A stretch of DNA of 64,000 nt from Chloroflexota bacterium (GTDB lineage: Bacteria; Chloroflexota; Anaerolineae; Caldilineales; Caldilineaceae). Below are positions 43,617 to 62,366 of this stretch, piece after piece. The notes under the pieces were generated by a model. It saw only the letters and a program-made list of their open reading frames with translations, did not search any database and was not told the DNA's origin. How positions within the stretch are numbered: position 1 is the stretch's first letter; each line of letters opens with the position of its first letter. The stretch is taken from the NCBI GenBank assembly GCA_016861025.1, contig BOKO01000010.1, positions 62,001-126,000 on the forward strand. The letters are read 5' to 3'. The translations under genes and the position numbers were made by a program.

Positions 43617-45022
43617 TAATTCCCTGCTTTTATCTCGAACGGCGGCTCATCTAGAAATTGCATCGGATCGACTGCCACGCCATCGATGCGCAGTTCCCAG
43701 TGAAGATGGGCGCCGGTGCTCAGACCGGTGTTGCCAACCAGCCCTAACACATCGCCCGTTGCAACCTCCATGCCTGCTGCAACCTTCATTTCGCTCATGT
43801 GCCAGTAGCCGGTGAAGACGCCGCCGCCATGATCGATGATGACGGCGTTGCCGCGTACAGCCATCGGCTCAGCCAGCACGACCACGCCTGGGGCAGGAGC
43901 AAAGATCAACGTCCCTTCCGGCGCGCCAAAATCCTGCCCGGCGTGAAAATTGCCGATGTCCGCCACTGAATAGGTGCGTCGCGTGCCAAAGGGGCTGGTG
44001 GTTGGATAGTCGGCGCTGATCGGGCGGCGAAATCGCTCCAGCCACAGCAGAACCGGGCTGCGCTGCGACCAGATCGTCACCACGCGCTCGCGTTCGTCAA
44101 CCACGACCTCCGGCGTCAACACATCCGCCTTGTCTTGCGACACGACGATGTCCTGGTAGCCATACGGTCCGGGCGCAACTGTAACTGGGCGATTCAGCAA
44201 AAGATCAACGCCGCGCGCGGTCGTGTAGCCTACCTCCAACGGATAAACACCGGGATCGAGCAACGCATCGACCGGCACGAAAGCGAACTGCCGTAGCCCT
44301 TCGCCGTCAAGTGTTTTGAAGTAGATCGGCTGACCGTTCCAACGCCCGATCAACCTTACCGGTCGGCTGGTCGTCACGTAGACCCGACCGGTGCGGCCCT
44401 GCACAATGCTTTCCGGCGTTTCGATGGAAGTGATCGCCCCAAAACTGAGCGTGGATGACGGCGCCGCTTGCGCTGGCACACGTACAGGCTGACCGGGGAA
44501 AAGCCGTTGCGTTGTCAGTGCACTGTTCAGCTCGGCGATCAGCGCAGCATCCTGGCGATAGCGCGTGGCAAGCGTGGCGATGGTGTCGCCAGCTTCCGCG
44601 CGCACGAGCGCGGTCGACGTCACGGCAGCCAGCGCTGGCGCCGAGACTGTGCCGTCGGCATTCGGGATCAGCAACACCTGCCCAACGCGGATGCGGTTTG
44701 GGTCGGTGATGCCGTTGGCGGCTGCAATCGCATCAACCGAGACGCCGAAGCGCGCCGCAATGACGCCCAATGTGTCGCCGGCTGCGACAGTGTAGGCGCC
44801 GGGGTTGTCCTGCGCGCTCAGCGGGCGCGCCGTAGTCAGCAATGTGATCAGAAAGGTGACAACGAGGATGCGGATTGCCAGAGATGCGGCGCGCTCCTTC
44901 CCCTTATGATCGGTGCGCCGCACGCGCCAGCTGTCGGGCGCAATGGAGAATGAAAGCAGGCGGCGTCTCGCCCCTCGCCCCTTGCTCCTCTCTCCTCTCT
45001 CCCAGTTAATCGGACGCTCCAT
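43616..45022 (-). CDS. LysM / M23 (LytM) peptidoglycan endopeptidase, secreted
   Basis: Up to 468 aa. A hydrophobic export signal (ILVVTFLITLLTTARPLSAQ) precedes two LysM modules (YTVAAGDTLGVIAARFGVSV...LIPN; VRAEAGDTIATLATRYRQD...VPAQ), a beta-rich middle and the M23 domain with ligands in HAGQDFG and HLHWELRI. It would cut or bind peptidoglycan cross-links. The start is doubtful: the ATG at 45022 lies inside hpt, and the first 20 residues (ERGERSKGRGARRR) are encoded by a heptad repeat at 44968-45002, so GTG 44923 may be the real start. Its stop meets a hairpin repeat. Confidence 0.9.
   Translation of the reverse strand: MERPINWERGERSKGRGARRRLLSFSIAPDSWRVRRTDHKGKERAASLAIRILVVTFLITLLTTARPLSAQDNPGAYTVAAGDTLGVIAARFGVSVDAIAAANGITDPNRIRVGQVLLIPNADGTVSAPALAAVTSTALVRAEAGDTIATLATRYRQDAALIAELNSALTTQRLFPGQPVRVPAQAAPSSTLSFGAITSIETPESIVQGRTGRVYVTTSRPVRLIGRWNGQPIYFKTLDGEGLRQFAFVPVDALLDPGVYPLEVGYTTARGVDLLLNRPVTVAPGPYGYQDIVVSQDKADVLTPEVVVDERERVVTIWSQRSPVLLWLERFRRPISADYPTTSPFGTRRTYSVADIGNFHAGQDFGAPEGTLIFAPAPGVVVLAEPMAVRGNAVIIDHGGGVFTGYWHMSEMKVAAGMEVATGDVLGLVGNTGLSTGAHLHWELRIDGVAVDPMQFLDEPPFEIKAGN
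44968..45002. repeat. Five tandem heptads (TCGCCCC / TCTCTCC type)
   Basis: Plus-strand words: TCGCCCC, TCGCCCC, TTGCTCC, TCTCTCC, TCTCTCC. It lies 3 nt from the hpt stop and in the doubtful N-terminal part of the M23 gene. Confidence 0.85.
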
Positions 45023-45593
45023 ACACGCTTGGTTTCAGTACGCCGATAAAAGGGAGATTGCGATAGACTTCGTCGTAATCCAGCCCATAGCCGACCACAA
45101 ACTCATTGGGGATTGAAAAACCCACCCAGTCGACGTGGATATCGACCTCGCGGCGCTCCGGTTTATCGAGCAAGGTCATGATGCGCAGCGAGGCCGGACG
45201 ACGCTCCTGCATGATGCGGGCGAGATAGCTTAGCGTATGACCGCTGTCGATAATGTCTTCGACGATGACGACGTTGCGTCCCTCAATCGAGGTGTTGAGG
45301 TCTTTCAGAATGCGCACGACGCCGCTGCTGCTAACGCCCGCGCCGTAACTGCTGGTCGCCATGAAGTCGATCTCGTGTGGAATTGTGATCGCCCGAATCA
45401 AATCCGCCATGAAGACAATGCTGCCTTTGAGCACTGAAACCAGTAACAGATCCTTGCGCGCATATTCGCGGTTGATGATGTCGCCCAACTCGCGCACGCG
45501 CTTGCGAATCGTCACCTCGTCGATTAACACCGTGGCAATATCTTGATGCAGACTCACCTTATCGAAAATTGCGCGGTGGACTGTGGCGCTCAT
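45006..45593 (-). CDS. hpt: Hypoxanthine phosphoribosyltransferase
   Basis: 195 aa. LLVSVLKGSIVFMADLIRAI, DFMATSSYGAGVSSSGVVRI (flexible loop), the PRPP motif VVIVEDIIDSGHTLSYL and the purine-recognition end VDWVGFSIPNEFVVGYGLDYDEVYRNLPFIGVL are diagnostic. It salvages hypoxanthine and guanine to IMP and GMP. AGAGG precedes the ATG. It follows the GH99-like gene by 24 nt and its 3' end overlaps the longest possible M23 frame by 17 nt. Confidence 0.97.
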   Translation of the reverse strand: MSATVHRAIFDKVSLHQDIATVLIDEVTIRKRVRELGDIINREYARKDLLLVSVLKGSIVFMADLIRAITIPHEIDFMATSSYGAGVSSSGVVRILKDLNTSIEGRNVVIVEDIIDSGHTLSYLARIMQERRPASLRIMTLLDKPERREVDIHVDWVGFSIPNEFVVGYGLDYDEVYRNLPFIGVLKPSVYGASD

Positions 45594-45617
45594 GCGTCAT
45601 CCTCTCATGTCGATCTC

Positions 45618-47093
<1,476 letters not shown>

Positions 47094-47101
47094 AAAATGT
47101 G

Positions 47102-47131
47102 ATAGTACCATGCGCGCGGCATCGGCGGCAA
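47102..47131 (-). promoter_or_regulatory. Promoter, apparently leaderless, of the GH99-like gene
   Basis: On the minus strand: TTGCCG (47126-47131), an 18-nt spacer and TACTAT (47102-47107), then 8 nt to GTG 47093. It lies partly within the longest open frame, which argues against the upstream ATG. Confidence 0.5.
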
Positions 47132-47173
47132 AAAGGAAGGCACGAAAGGGTCTACTTCAAGAGTGGATTGACG

Positions 47174-49753
<2,580 letters not shown>

Positions 49754-49773
49754 CGTCTACGCATCCCTGTGTT

Positions 49774-49895
49774 TAGAGAGGGAGAAGGGGAGAGCGGGAG
49801 AGGAGGCGCGTCATCTCCCACTCTCCCTCTCTCCAATCTCCAGTCTCCAATCTCCAATCTCTCAATCTCCCAATCCCTCAATCCCCAATCTCATG
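49774..49895. repeat. Heptad-repeat palindrome between ABC ATPase and permease
   Basis: The left arm is G/A-rich (49774-49805, words like GGGAGAG); the right arm has four clean heptads CTCCAAT, CTCCAGT, CTCCAAT, CTCCAAT at 49831-49858, then degenerate ones. The last codons and stop of the ATPase gene (EIGD-stop) lie inside it. Confidence 0.85.
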
Positions 49896-50690
49896 CGTCT
49901 CGCGCCACGCCCGGTCGCTGACCAGCTTGCCGTGGTCGAGATGGAGCATACGGTCGGCGCGGCGGGCGACTTCGAGCGCGTGCGTCGCCATGAAGAGCGT
50001 CTTGCCGGCGTCGCGCGTCAGCTCGAGCAGCAGCGTCAGCACCGTGTCGCCGGTGTCCTCGTCGAGATTGCCGGTCGGCTCGTCGGCCAGGATCAGCAGC
50101 GGATCGTGCGCCAGCGCGCGGGCGATGGCGACGCGCTGCTGCTCGCCGCCACTCAGCTTATCGGGAAAGGTGTTGAGCCGGTTTCCTAGCCCGACGCGGT
50201 CGAGCAGCATCTGTGCGCGGGTGCGCGCATCACGCACCTGACCGTTCAGTTCGAGCGGCAGCGTCACGTTTTCAAGCACCGTCAGCGTCGGAATCAGGTT
50301 GAAGAACTGGAAGATGATGCCGATGTGGCGGCGGCGAAAGAGCGTGCGCTCCTGCTCGCTCAGCGTCGTCAGGCGCACGGCGTCGGCGCCATTGTAGATC
50401 ACGACATCGCCGCGGCTCGGCGCGTCGATGCCGGAAATCAGGTTGAGCAGCGTGCTCTTGCCGCTGCCCGACTTACCGAGCAGACAGACGAACTCGCCGG
50501 CGTAAAACTCACGGTCGAGCGCGTCGAGCACGGTGCGATCCACGCCGCCCTCGGTGTAGATTTTGGTCAACCCCTCTAGCCTGATCAGCGGAGAGCGCGG
50601 CTTGAGGTCCCCATCTGCGTCAGCGGTTACGGTGTCAATCAAGCCAGTGTAACCCCGATTAACGTGTTTCTCAAGCATCATTGCACTCAC
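49878..50690 (-). CDS. ABC transporter ATP-binding protein (LolD/MacB class)
   Basis: 270 aa. Walker A LLGKSGSGKSTLLNLI, Q-loop IGIIFQFFNLIPTLTVLENV, signature KLSGGEQQRVAIARAL, Walker B LLILADEPTGNLD, H-loop ATHAL. The ILNLISG..., 'FNLIPTLTVLENV' pattern is that of the LolD/MacB/FtsE group, matching the FtsX-type permease that follows. GTG 50690 has AAGGAG 10 nt upstream and is preferred to the frame opening at 50735. The C-terminal four residues are encoded by a repeat island. Confidence 0.94.
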   Translation of the reverse strand: MSAMMLEKHVNRGYTGLIDTVTADADGDLKPRSPLIRLEGLTKIYTEGGVDRTVLDALDREFYAGEFVCLLGKSGSGKSTLLNLISGIDAPSRGDVVIYNGADAVRLTTLSEQERTLFRRRHIGIIFQFFNLIPTLTVLENVTLPLELNGQVRDARTRAQMLLDRVGLGNRLNTFPDKLSGGEQQRVAIARALAHDPLLILADEPTGNLDEDTGDTVLTLLLELTRDAGKTLFMATHALEVARRADRMLHLDHGKLVSDRAWRETHEIGD

Positions 50691-50994
50691 AATCGTCACT
50701 CTCCTTATGCAAACCCTTTGTCTGATTATGGACAAAAGCTAGATAAAGGTATGTCGGATTTCCGACAAACCGGAACAGTTTGGGGAATCGAAGGCGATAT
50801 GGAATAATGGATTTGTTTGTGTCCGGCTGACGATGCGCCGGGACATCGAATCAATACAAAGAGGCGATGCTGGCTTGACCGTGCATCGCCTCGCAACAAC
50901 GCCATCAGCAAGAAGTGTTGTCCAAGATTCGGCGCCGCCCAAAAACTGCTGATGGCTCGAAAGCGGCGACGCCGGAAAGAGTCGAGGGAGAATT
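50691..50994. promoter_or_regulatory. Divergent intergenic region with two dyads and a leader hairpin
   Basis: 304 nt between the divergent ABC and SH3-lipoprotein genes. Dyads: CTTTGTC-N8-GACAAAAG (50717-50739) and GTCGGATTTCCGAC (50753-50766). A possible plus-strand promoter is TTGGGG, 17 nt, AATAAT (about 50789-50817). A 10-bp stem GAGGCGATGC (50861-50870) / GCATCGCCTC (50883-50892) would lie in the leader of the lipoprotein mRNA. No gene is seen here. Confidence 0.45.
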
Positions 50995-51864
50995 ATGAAG
51001 ATTTCCAAACAAATTGTTCTGCCTGTCATCCTTGTGGCGACAGGGATCATGGTGGCGGCATGCCAGCCGATCACTGCTGAAAACATGGCAAGCGCACTCG
51101 CCGGCCAGCCTGCGGACGTTGAGACCGCGACCACCACCACAGCGACGGCGGCAACCGTCGCGGCGACTCCTGTTGAGCTGGGCGATGGCGCTATCGTAAC
51201 GGTGACCGCAACCTCGCTGCGTGTGCGCGCACAACCGAGCACCAACGCCGAGGTCGTTGCGGGCGTGCGCGAAGGCGAGCAGTATCGCGTGATCGGGCGC
51301 AGCAGCGATGGCTTGTGGCTGGAGATTGCTGTGCCTCGCGCAGCGAGCGGGCGCGGTTGGGTTTCCTCGAATTTCGTCACTGTGTCCGGTTCGATTGCAG
51401 ATGCACCGGTGGCAACTGCAGTCATTGCACCCACCGTCCAGCCCACCGCAACACCGGCCGCCGCGGAAGCAACTGCTCCCGCCGTCGAAGAGAGCGCCGA
51501 GGCGGCGGCGACCGAAGTTCCCACAGAAGAGGCCGTTGAGGCTACATCGACTGCCGTTCCCACTGAGGAGCCTGCGGAGGAGCCAGTCGCAGCCACACCA
51601 ACCGCTGCTCCTGGCGAAGAGGCGAGCGAAGCGGTGACGCCGGCGCCAGGCTTCGCACTTGTGATCGCCGAGGGCGCCCGTCTGCGTGTGCGCGCCGAGC
51701 CGACGACCGATTCAGATATTGTCGGCTGGCTGCAGCCCGGCGAGATCATTGCGGTCGAGGAAATCTCTGAAGATGGTCTGTGGGTGCGCGTGCCTGGCGT
51801 CCCCGGCACCGAGAATCTGACCGGCGGCTGGGTGTTGGCGGAATTCCTGGTCATCGGGCAGTAA
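50995..51864 (+). CDS. Lipoprotein with two bacterial SH3 domains
   Basis: 289 aa. Signal peptide with lipobox VAAC (Cys23). SH3-1 is near residues 65-125 (VTATSLRVRAQPSTNAEVVAGVREGEQYRVIGR ... GRGWVSSNFV); a Thr/Pro/Glu-rich linker spans about 140-215 (ATEVPTEEAVEATSTAVPTE); SH3-2 lies at about 220-285 (GARLRVRAEPTTDSDIVGWLQPGEIIAV ... GGWVLAEFLVI). Such domains bind peptidoglycan or other wall polymers. GGGAG just before the ATG. Two hairpins follow the stop, so it appears to be a single-gene transcript. Confidence 0.88.
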   Translation: MKISKQIVLPVILVATGIMVAACQPITAENMASALAGQPADVETATTTTATAATVAATPVELGDGAIVTVTATSLRVRAQPSTNAEVVAGVREGEQYRVIGRSSDGLWLEIAVPRAASGRGWVSSNFVTVSGSIADAPVATAVIAPTVQPTATPAAAEATAPAVEESAEAAATEVPTEEAVEATSTAVPTEEPAEEPVAATPTAAPGEEASEAVTPAPGFALVIAEGARLRVRAEPTTDSDIVGWLQPGEIIAVEEISEDGLWVRVPGVPGTENLTGGWVLAEFLVIGQ

Positions 51865-51894
51865 CGCAATCACCGGCATTGAGGGTAAGGAGTC

Positions 51895-51978
51895 ATCTTT
51901 CTGGAAGCTGTACAGCCTCCAGAAAGATTGAAGAACACGGGCTGGCGTCCACAGGTTCTGCGCCAGCCCGTTCATTTT
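51895..51978 (+). terminator. Two consecutive hairpins after the SH3 lipoprotein gene
   Basis: Hairpin 1: ATCTTTCTGGA (51895-51905) with TCCAGAAAGAT (51918-51928). Hairpin 2: CGGGCTGGCG (51938-51947), 13-nt loop, CGCCAGCCCG (51961-51970) followed by TTCATTTT. The second is a good intrinsic terminator; together they separate this gene from the membrane protein starting at 51999. Confidence 0.8.
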
Positions 51979-51998
51979 GATAGAACAACGCACTTGTC

Positions 51999-53564
51999 GT
52001 GACAAAGCAACCATCTGCGAAATCATCGGAAAATTCTCGCCTGCTGGTGACAGCGCTGCACGTGATTGCGCTTGGTCTGTTGGGGCTGCATCTCTATGTG
52101 CGCACCTTGCCGCCGACGCCCGACCCAATCCCTGCGCCGGAGAGCGCCGAAACTGCGTGGTGGGGATTGTGGCCCATTACCTATCTGCCGATGTGGGCGG
52201 TGGCGACAGGCGTGATCGCTGTGATTGCGTCGATCTTTTCTTACTGGCTGATCGAGCTGCGGCGTCCGCAAAACAACGCCAAACAAACGCCGGATGCAGC
52301 CCGGTCGATCCAGTCCGTCTTGTGGGTGCTTTCGATTGTGTTGTTTGCGGCGTTTTTCCTGTTTCCGATTGTGCACACACGCTGGGGCGACGCCTTTATC
52401 CTGACCAAAGGCATCGCCTTTCCCGACCCGACGCTGCGGCTGACGCGCTCGTGGCAGGCGCCGCTCGATGTAGCGCTGCACAGCGAAGTCTGGCTGTGGT
52501 TTCACGAACCGTTTGGCTGGAAAGACGCCATGCCGGTCTATCGACTGCTCAGCCCGCTCGCCGGCGCGCTCTACCTGTTGGCAGCGCTGGCGTTGAGCCG
52601 CCATCCCTTGCTGGCGCCGGCGTGGCTGCCCTACGGCTTGCTGACGACGCTCGGATTGATGCAGCTTTTCTTTGGCTATGTCGAGAACTACAGCTTTGCC
52701 GCCGCAGGTGTGCTGGCGTATCTCTGGCTGGGGTTGGGCGTGATCTCAGGCAGACAGCCGCTCTGGCTGGCGGCGACCGTGCTTGCCGTGACGCACGCCA
52801 CCCATCCCAGCACGATCGTGTTGGCGCCGAGTCTGCTCTATCTGGGTTGGCTTTCGGTGCAACGAGGCTGGCGCAACCGGGCGACGCGAAACAAAACCAT
52901 CGGCGCAGTCGTTCTACAAATTGCGCTGCCGATGATGTTGGTGGGCGGCGCAACCTTTGCGTTTATGGAGGCGAGCGGTCATGGCGTTGCCGCGCTGCTG
53001 AGCACGGATCGACCCGGCGGCGGCGATGCACGTTGGTTTGTGCCGCTCTTTGAGACCACGACGCGCTGGGAGCACTATACGATGGCAAGCTGGCCGCACA
53101 TCCGCGACTGGCTGAACAACCAATTGCTTGTGGCGCCCATCGTTTTGCCGTCGTTGGTGGTGGCAGGGGTAGCATGGATACAACGAGAAAAGAAGATTAG
53201 GAGATTGAGAGATTGGAGAGTGGAGAGTGGAGATTCGACGGTAGTCCGTAGTCTCCCAATCTCCCAATCTCCTAATCTCCAGTCTCCAGTCTCCAGTCTC
53301 CAATCCCTGCGTTTCCTCTTGATCGCCGCCGCCTTCCACCTGCTCTTCACCTTCGTGTGGAACCCGGACTATGGCGGCCAGCGTGATTGGGATCTGTTCA
53401 GCCTGGCGGCGTTGCCGACGACGGTGCTGCTGGCGCTGCTGTTGCCAAATGTGTTGCGCGGGCGCGCCTTGTGGGGCGGCGTCGCTCCGTTGATCATTTT
53501 GCAGGCGTGGCATACAATCGCCTGGATTTACCAGAACACCCTGCCCTGGCAGTGGCCGGATTGA
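51999..53564 (+). CDS. Polytopic membrane protein (GT-C-like), carrying a repeat-encoded insert
   Basis: 521 aa, about 11-12 helices. An early loop has HTRWGDAFILTKGIAFPDPT, and later GYVENYSFAAAGVLAYLWLG and FVWNPDYGGQRDWDLF appear; the overall layout resembles GT-C membrane glycosyltransferases, but I do not recognise a family. GTG start at 51999. Residues 399-436 (KKIRRLRDWRVESGDS ... SSLQSLR), between two helices, are encoded by a heptad-repeat palindrome (53193-53306) that keeps the frame. It precedes a class A PBP by 9 nt, so an envelope role is likely. Confidence 0.65.
   Translation: MTKQPSAKSSENSRLLVTALHVIALGLLGLHLYVRTLPPTPDPIPAPESAETAWWGLWPITYLPMWAVATGVIAVIASIFSYWLIELRRPQNNAKQTPDAARSIQSVLWVLSIVLFAAFFLFPIVHTRWGDAFILTKGIAFPDPTLRLTRSWQAPLDVALHSEVWLWFHEPFGWKDAMPVYRLLSPLAGALYLLAALALSRHPLLAPAWLPYGLLTTLGLMQLFFGYVENYSFAAAGVLAYLWLGLGVISGRQPLWLAATVLAVTHATHPSTIVLAPSLLYLGWLSVQRGWRNRATRNKTIGAVVLQIALPMMLVGGATFAFMEASGHGVAALLSTDRPGGGDARWFVPLFETTTRWEHYTMASWPHIRDWLNNQLLVAPIVLPSLVVAGVAWIQREKKIRRLRDWRVESGDSTVVRSLPISQSPNLQSPVSSLQSLRFLLIAAAFHLLFTFVWNPDYGGQRDWDLFSLAALPTTVLLALLLPNVLRGRALWGGVAPLIILQAWHTIAWIYQNTLPWQWPD
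53193..53306. repeat. Heptad-repeat palindrome inside a coding sequence
   Basis: The left arm (53193-53235) is made of words GGAGATT, GGAGAGT, GGAGAGT, GGAGATT. The right arm (53250-53306) includes CTCCAGT, CTCCAGT, CTCCAGT, CTCCAAT at 53277-53304. It is the same type as 49774-49895, but in frame within the membrane protein gene. It adds about 38 codons without a stop. Confidence 0.88.
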
Positions 53565-53573
53565 GAATTGTCT

Positions 53574-56408
<2,835 letters not shown>

Positions 56409-56481
56409 CGGTTTGCCCTTGCCACAGTGTCTCCGTTGGAATCAGGGCGTCAGCAAGTGATCCAGGAAGCGGAGGTTCAAT

Positions 56482-56754
56482 ATGTCCAACGATGATCTTG
56501 TCCGCTTGCAGCACATGCTGGACGCTGCCGTGGATGCGGTCAGCTTTGCGCAGGGACAAACGCGCGCCGACCTGGATCGGGATCGCAAGCTGGCTCTGGC
56601 GCTCGTCAAGGCTGTCGAGATTATCGGTGAAGCCGCCTATCGAATGTCACCGGACACTCAGGCGCAAATTCCTGAAATCCCGTGGGATGACATCATCGGT
56701 ATGCGCCACCGTCTGGTGCATGCCTACTTTGACATCAACACTGATGTGCTGTAG
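56482..56754 (+). pseudogene. HepT-like (DUF86) toxin, C-terminally truncated, no partner
   Basis: 90 aa. LVRLQHMLDAAVDAVSF, LVKAVEIIGEAAYRM and IPEIPWDDIIGMRHRLVHAYFDINTDVL match the HepT/DUF86 four-helix family, including the RX4HXY motif (RHRLVHAY) used for RNA cleavage or interaction with MNT. Typical members run another 20-25 residues after this point; here TAG ends the frame and no reading frame restores the C-terminus. Its usual partner, an MNT nucleotidyltransferase, is absent: only 73 nt separate it from the PBP. GGAGG lies before the ATG. It overlaps the convergent mtaB 3' end by 20 nt, so it is probably a remnant. Confidence 0.7.
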
Positions 56755-58105
56755 CAATGGTGGATGCCAGCAGCAATTCGCCGTGCAGGATGTCGCCAGC
56801 AACCGCGTGCAGATGAACAGGGGTCAACACATTGTGAAGGTCTAGCTCCTCCGGCGCCACGACCGCCACGCGCAGATAGTTGTCGGTCAGCCCGAACCAG
56901 AGACGGCTGCCCGGCTGGTCGGCGAGCGGCTTGCCTTCGCCCTCGAACAGGACAGGGCGCATCGAGCCGACAAAGCGGCTGCGTTCGTGTTCGCCGGTCT
57001 TAACAACAACCTGCTGCATTCGCTGCAGCCGTTCGCGTTTGATCGCGGCGGGGAGCTGACCGGCGAACGTTGCAGCCGCCGTGCCCTCACGCGCGCTAAA
57101 GGGGAAAAGATGCGCGTGGGCAAAACGCATCTCCTCGACAAACGCCAGCCCCTGCGCAAAGTCGGCGTCGCTTTCGCCTGGAAAACCGACGATCAGGTCG
57201 GTGGTGAGAATCAGGTCGGGAATGGCGGCGCGTGCCTCATGCACAAGCTGGCGATAGCTGGCGGTCGTGCAGCGCCGCGCCATGGCGCGCAACTGGCGGT
57301 CGGCCCCCGCTTGCAAGGGCAGATGCAGGTGCGGGCATAATCTGTCGGGCCAGTGCGCCCACAAGTTAAAGAAGCCGTCCGCCAGTTCCCACGGCTCCAG
57401 GCTGCTGAGACGCAGGCGCGGGATATCGGTGTCGCTGAGCAACGCCGCCACCAGGTCTTTGAGGTCACTGCGCGCCGCGCCGGAGAGGTCACGACCGTAG
57501 CTGCCCAGGTGCACGCCGGTCAGCACTGCTTCCATCACGCCAGCTTCGGCGGCGCGCTGCACCTCAGCGACGACCTCTTGCAGCGGGCGGCTGCGACTCT
57601 CCCCGCGCAGCGCGGTGACGATGCAGAAGGTGCAGCGGTTGTTGCAGCCGTCCTGCACCTTGACAAAGGCACGCGTGCGCGCTGCCCGCACGTCGGCGCT
57701 GGGTAGATGCGCAAACGGATTGCCGTCGGGCTGCATCCGCGCCAGCGCGTCGGGATCGTCGAGTTCGGCGCTCCACGGTTCGAGCAGCGCCGCCAGCATC
57801 TCCTTGCGGCGGTTGTCGGCGACGAGATCGACGCCGGGCAGCAGCGACGCCTGCTGGGGACGCAGCGTCGCCCAACAGCCAGTCACGGCGATGCGTGCGG
57901 CTGGCCCGGCGCGATGCAGCGCAGCGACGCGCTTGCGCGAGTCGCGCTCGGCGCCCGCAGTCACCGCGCACGAGTTGAAGATGATCACCTGCGCCTGGTC
58001 GGGTTCGGCGACGACGGTGTGGCCGGCGGTGCGCAACTGGCTTGCCAGCGTCTCCATCTCGCTGTAATTGAGGCGGCAGCCGATCTGATCAAGAAAGACG
58101 CGCAT
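56735..58105 (-). CDS. mtaB: tRNA t6A37 methylthiotransferase MtaB
   Basis: 456 aa. The MTTase N-terminal domain has the three cluster cysteines C10 (QIGCRLN), C46 (NSCAVT) and C77 (VTGCWA). The radical SAM cluster is C154/C158/C161 in QDGCNNRCTFC, followed by RGESRSRP, VLTGVHLGSYG, LRLSSLEPWEL and HLHLPLQAGADRQLRAM. A TRAM-like end follows. The QIGCRLN start and RGESRSRP favour MtaB (ms2t6A) over MiaB or RimO. It acts on tRNA position 37 in the cytosol. It begins 3 nt after the stop of the sulfite-oxidase-like gene, so the two are one operon. Confidence 0.93.
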   Translation of the reverse strand: MRVFLDQIGCRLNYSEMETLASQLRTAGHTVVAEPDQAQVIIFNSCAVTAGAERDSRKRVAALHRAGPAARIAVTGCWATLRPQQASLLPGVDLVADNRRKEMLAALLEPWSAELDDPDALARMQPDGNPFAHLPSADVRAARTRAFVKVQDGCNNRCTFCIVTALRGESRSRPLQEVVAEVQRAAEAGVMEAVLTGVHLGSYGRDLSGAARSDLKDLVAALLSDTDIPRLRLSSLEPWELADGFFNLWAHWPDRLCPHLHLPLQAGADRQLRAMARRCTTASYRQLVHEARAAIPDLILTTDLIVGFPGESDADFAQGLAFVEEMRFAHAHLFPFSAREGTAAATFAGQLPAAIKRERLQRMQQVVVKTGEHERSRFVGSMRPVLFEGEGKPLADQPGSRLWFGLTDNYLRVAVVAPEELDLHNVLTPVHLHAVAGDILHGELLLASTIATAHQC

Positions 58106-58108
58106 TGC

Positions 58109-58741
<633 letters not shown>

Positions 58742-58919
58742 GATGTTTCCTCCGCAATAAACATCGCGGCCGCTGGCAGATCGCTCACTTCCAGTGCGCC
58801 GCCAACGGCGTCATCATTCACATAGATGGTTGGATTGTACGCACATGCGCGCAACCTTGCTGTAATCCGAACCATCTTTTTCGGCTGCGGTGAAGGTCTG
58901 TATGTAAGGCCACCCATGT

Positions 58920-59030
58920 TGACGCAAGGGTGCAAAAACACGGAGAACAGCTCTTCAATTCATCCCAGGGTTTGCTCTGCGCATCTCCGCGACTCAGCGT
59001 CTCTGCGTCGCAAACAACCTGGGTGAATCG
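58920..59030. repeat. Degenerate about 8-bp-period repeat (CGCAGAGA words)
   Basis: On the minus strand the segment around 58976-59018 reads CGCAGAGA CGCTGAGT CGCGGAGA TGCGCAGA. A short partner, GCAAAAACACGGAGA (58930-58944), could pair weakly with it. It lies in the gap between the sulfite-oxidase-like and Gfo/Idh genes. Confidence 0.5.
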
Positions 59031-59032
59031 GT

Positions 59033-60016
<984 letters not shown>

Positions 60017-60091
60017 GGTGTGCTCCAATCGGCTGTCCAGCGGTCAGCCATCGGTATTCCGCTGGAATAGGCGGCTTCTATCAAATGGTGG

Positions 60092-62356
<2,265 letters not shown>

Positions 62357-62366
62357 AACAATTCCC

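Noticed and set aside
49774..53306. Heptad arrays considered as CRISPR
   Set aside because: The repeat unit is 7 bp without spacers, and arms are palindromic partners; no cas genes are in the window.
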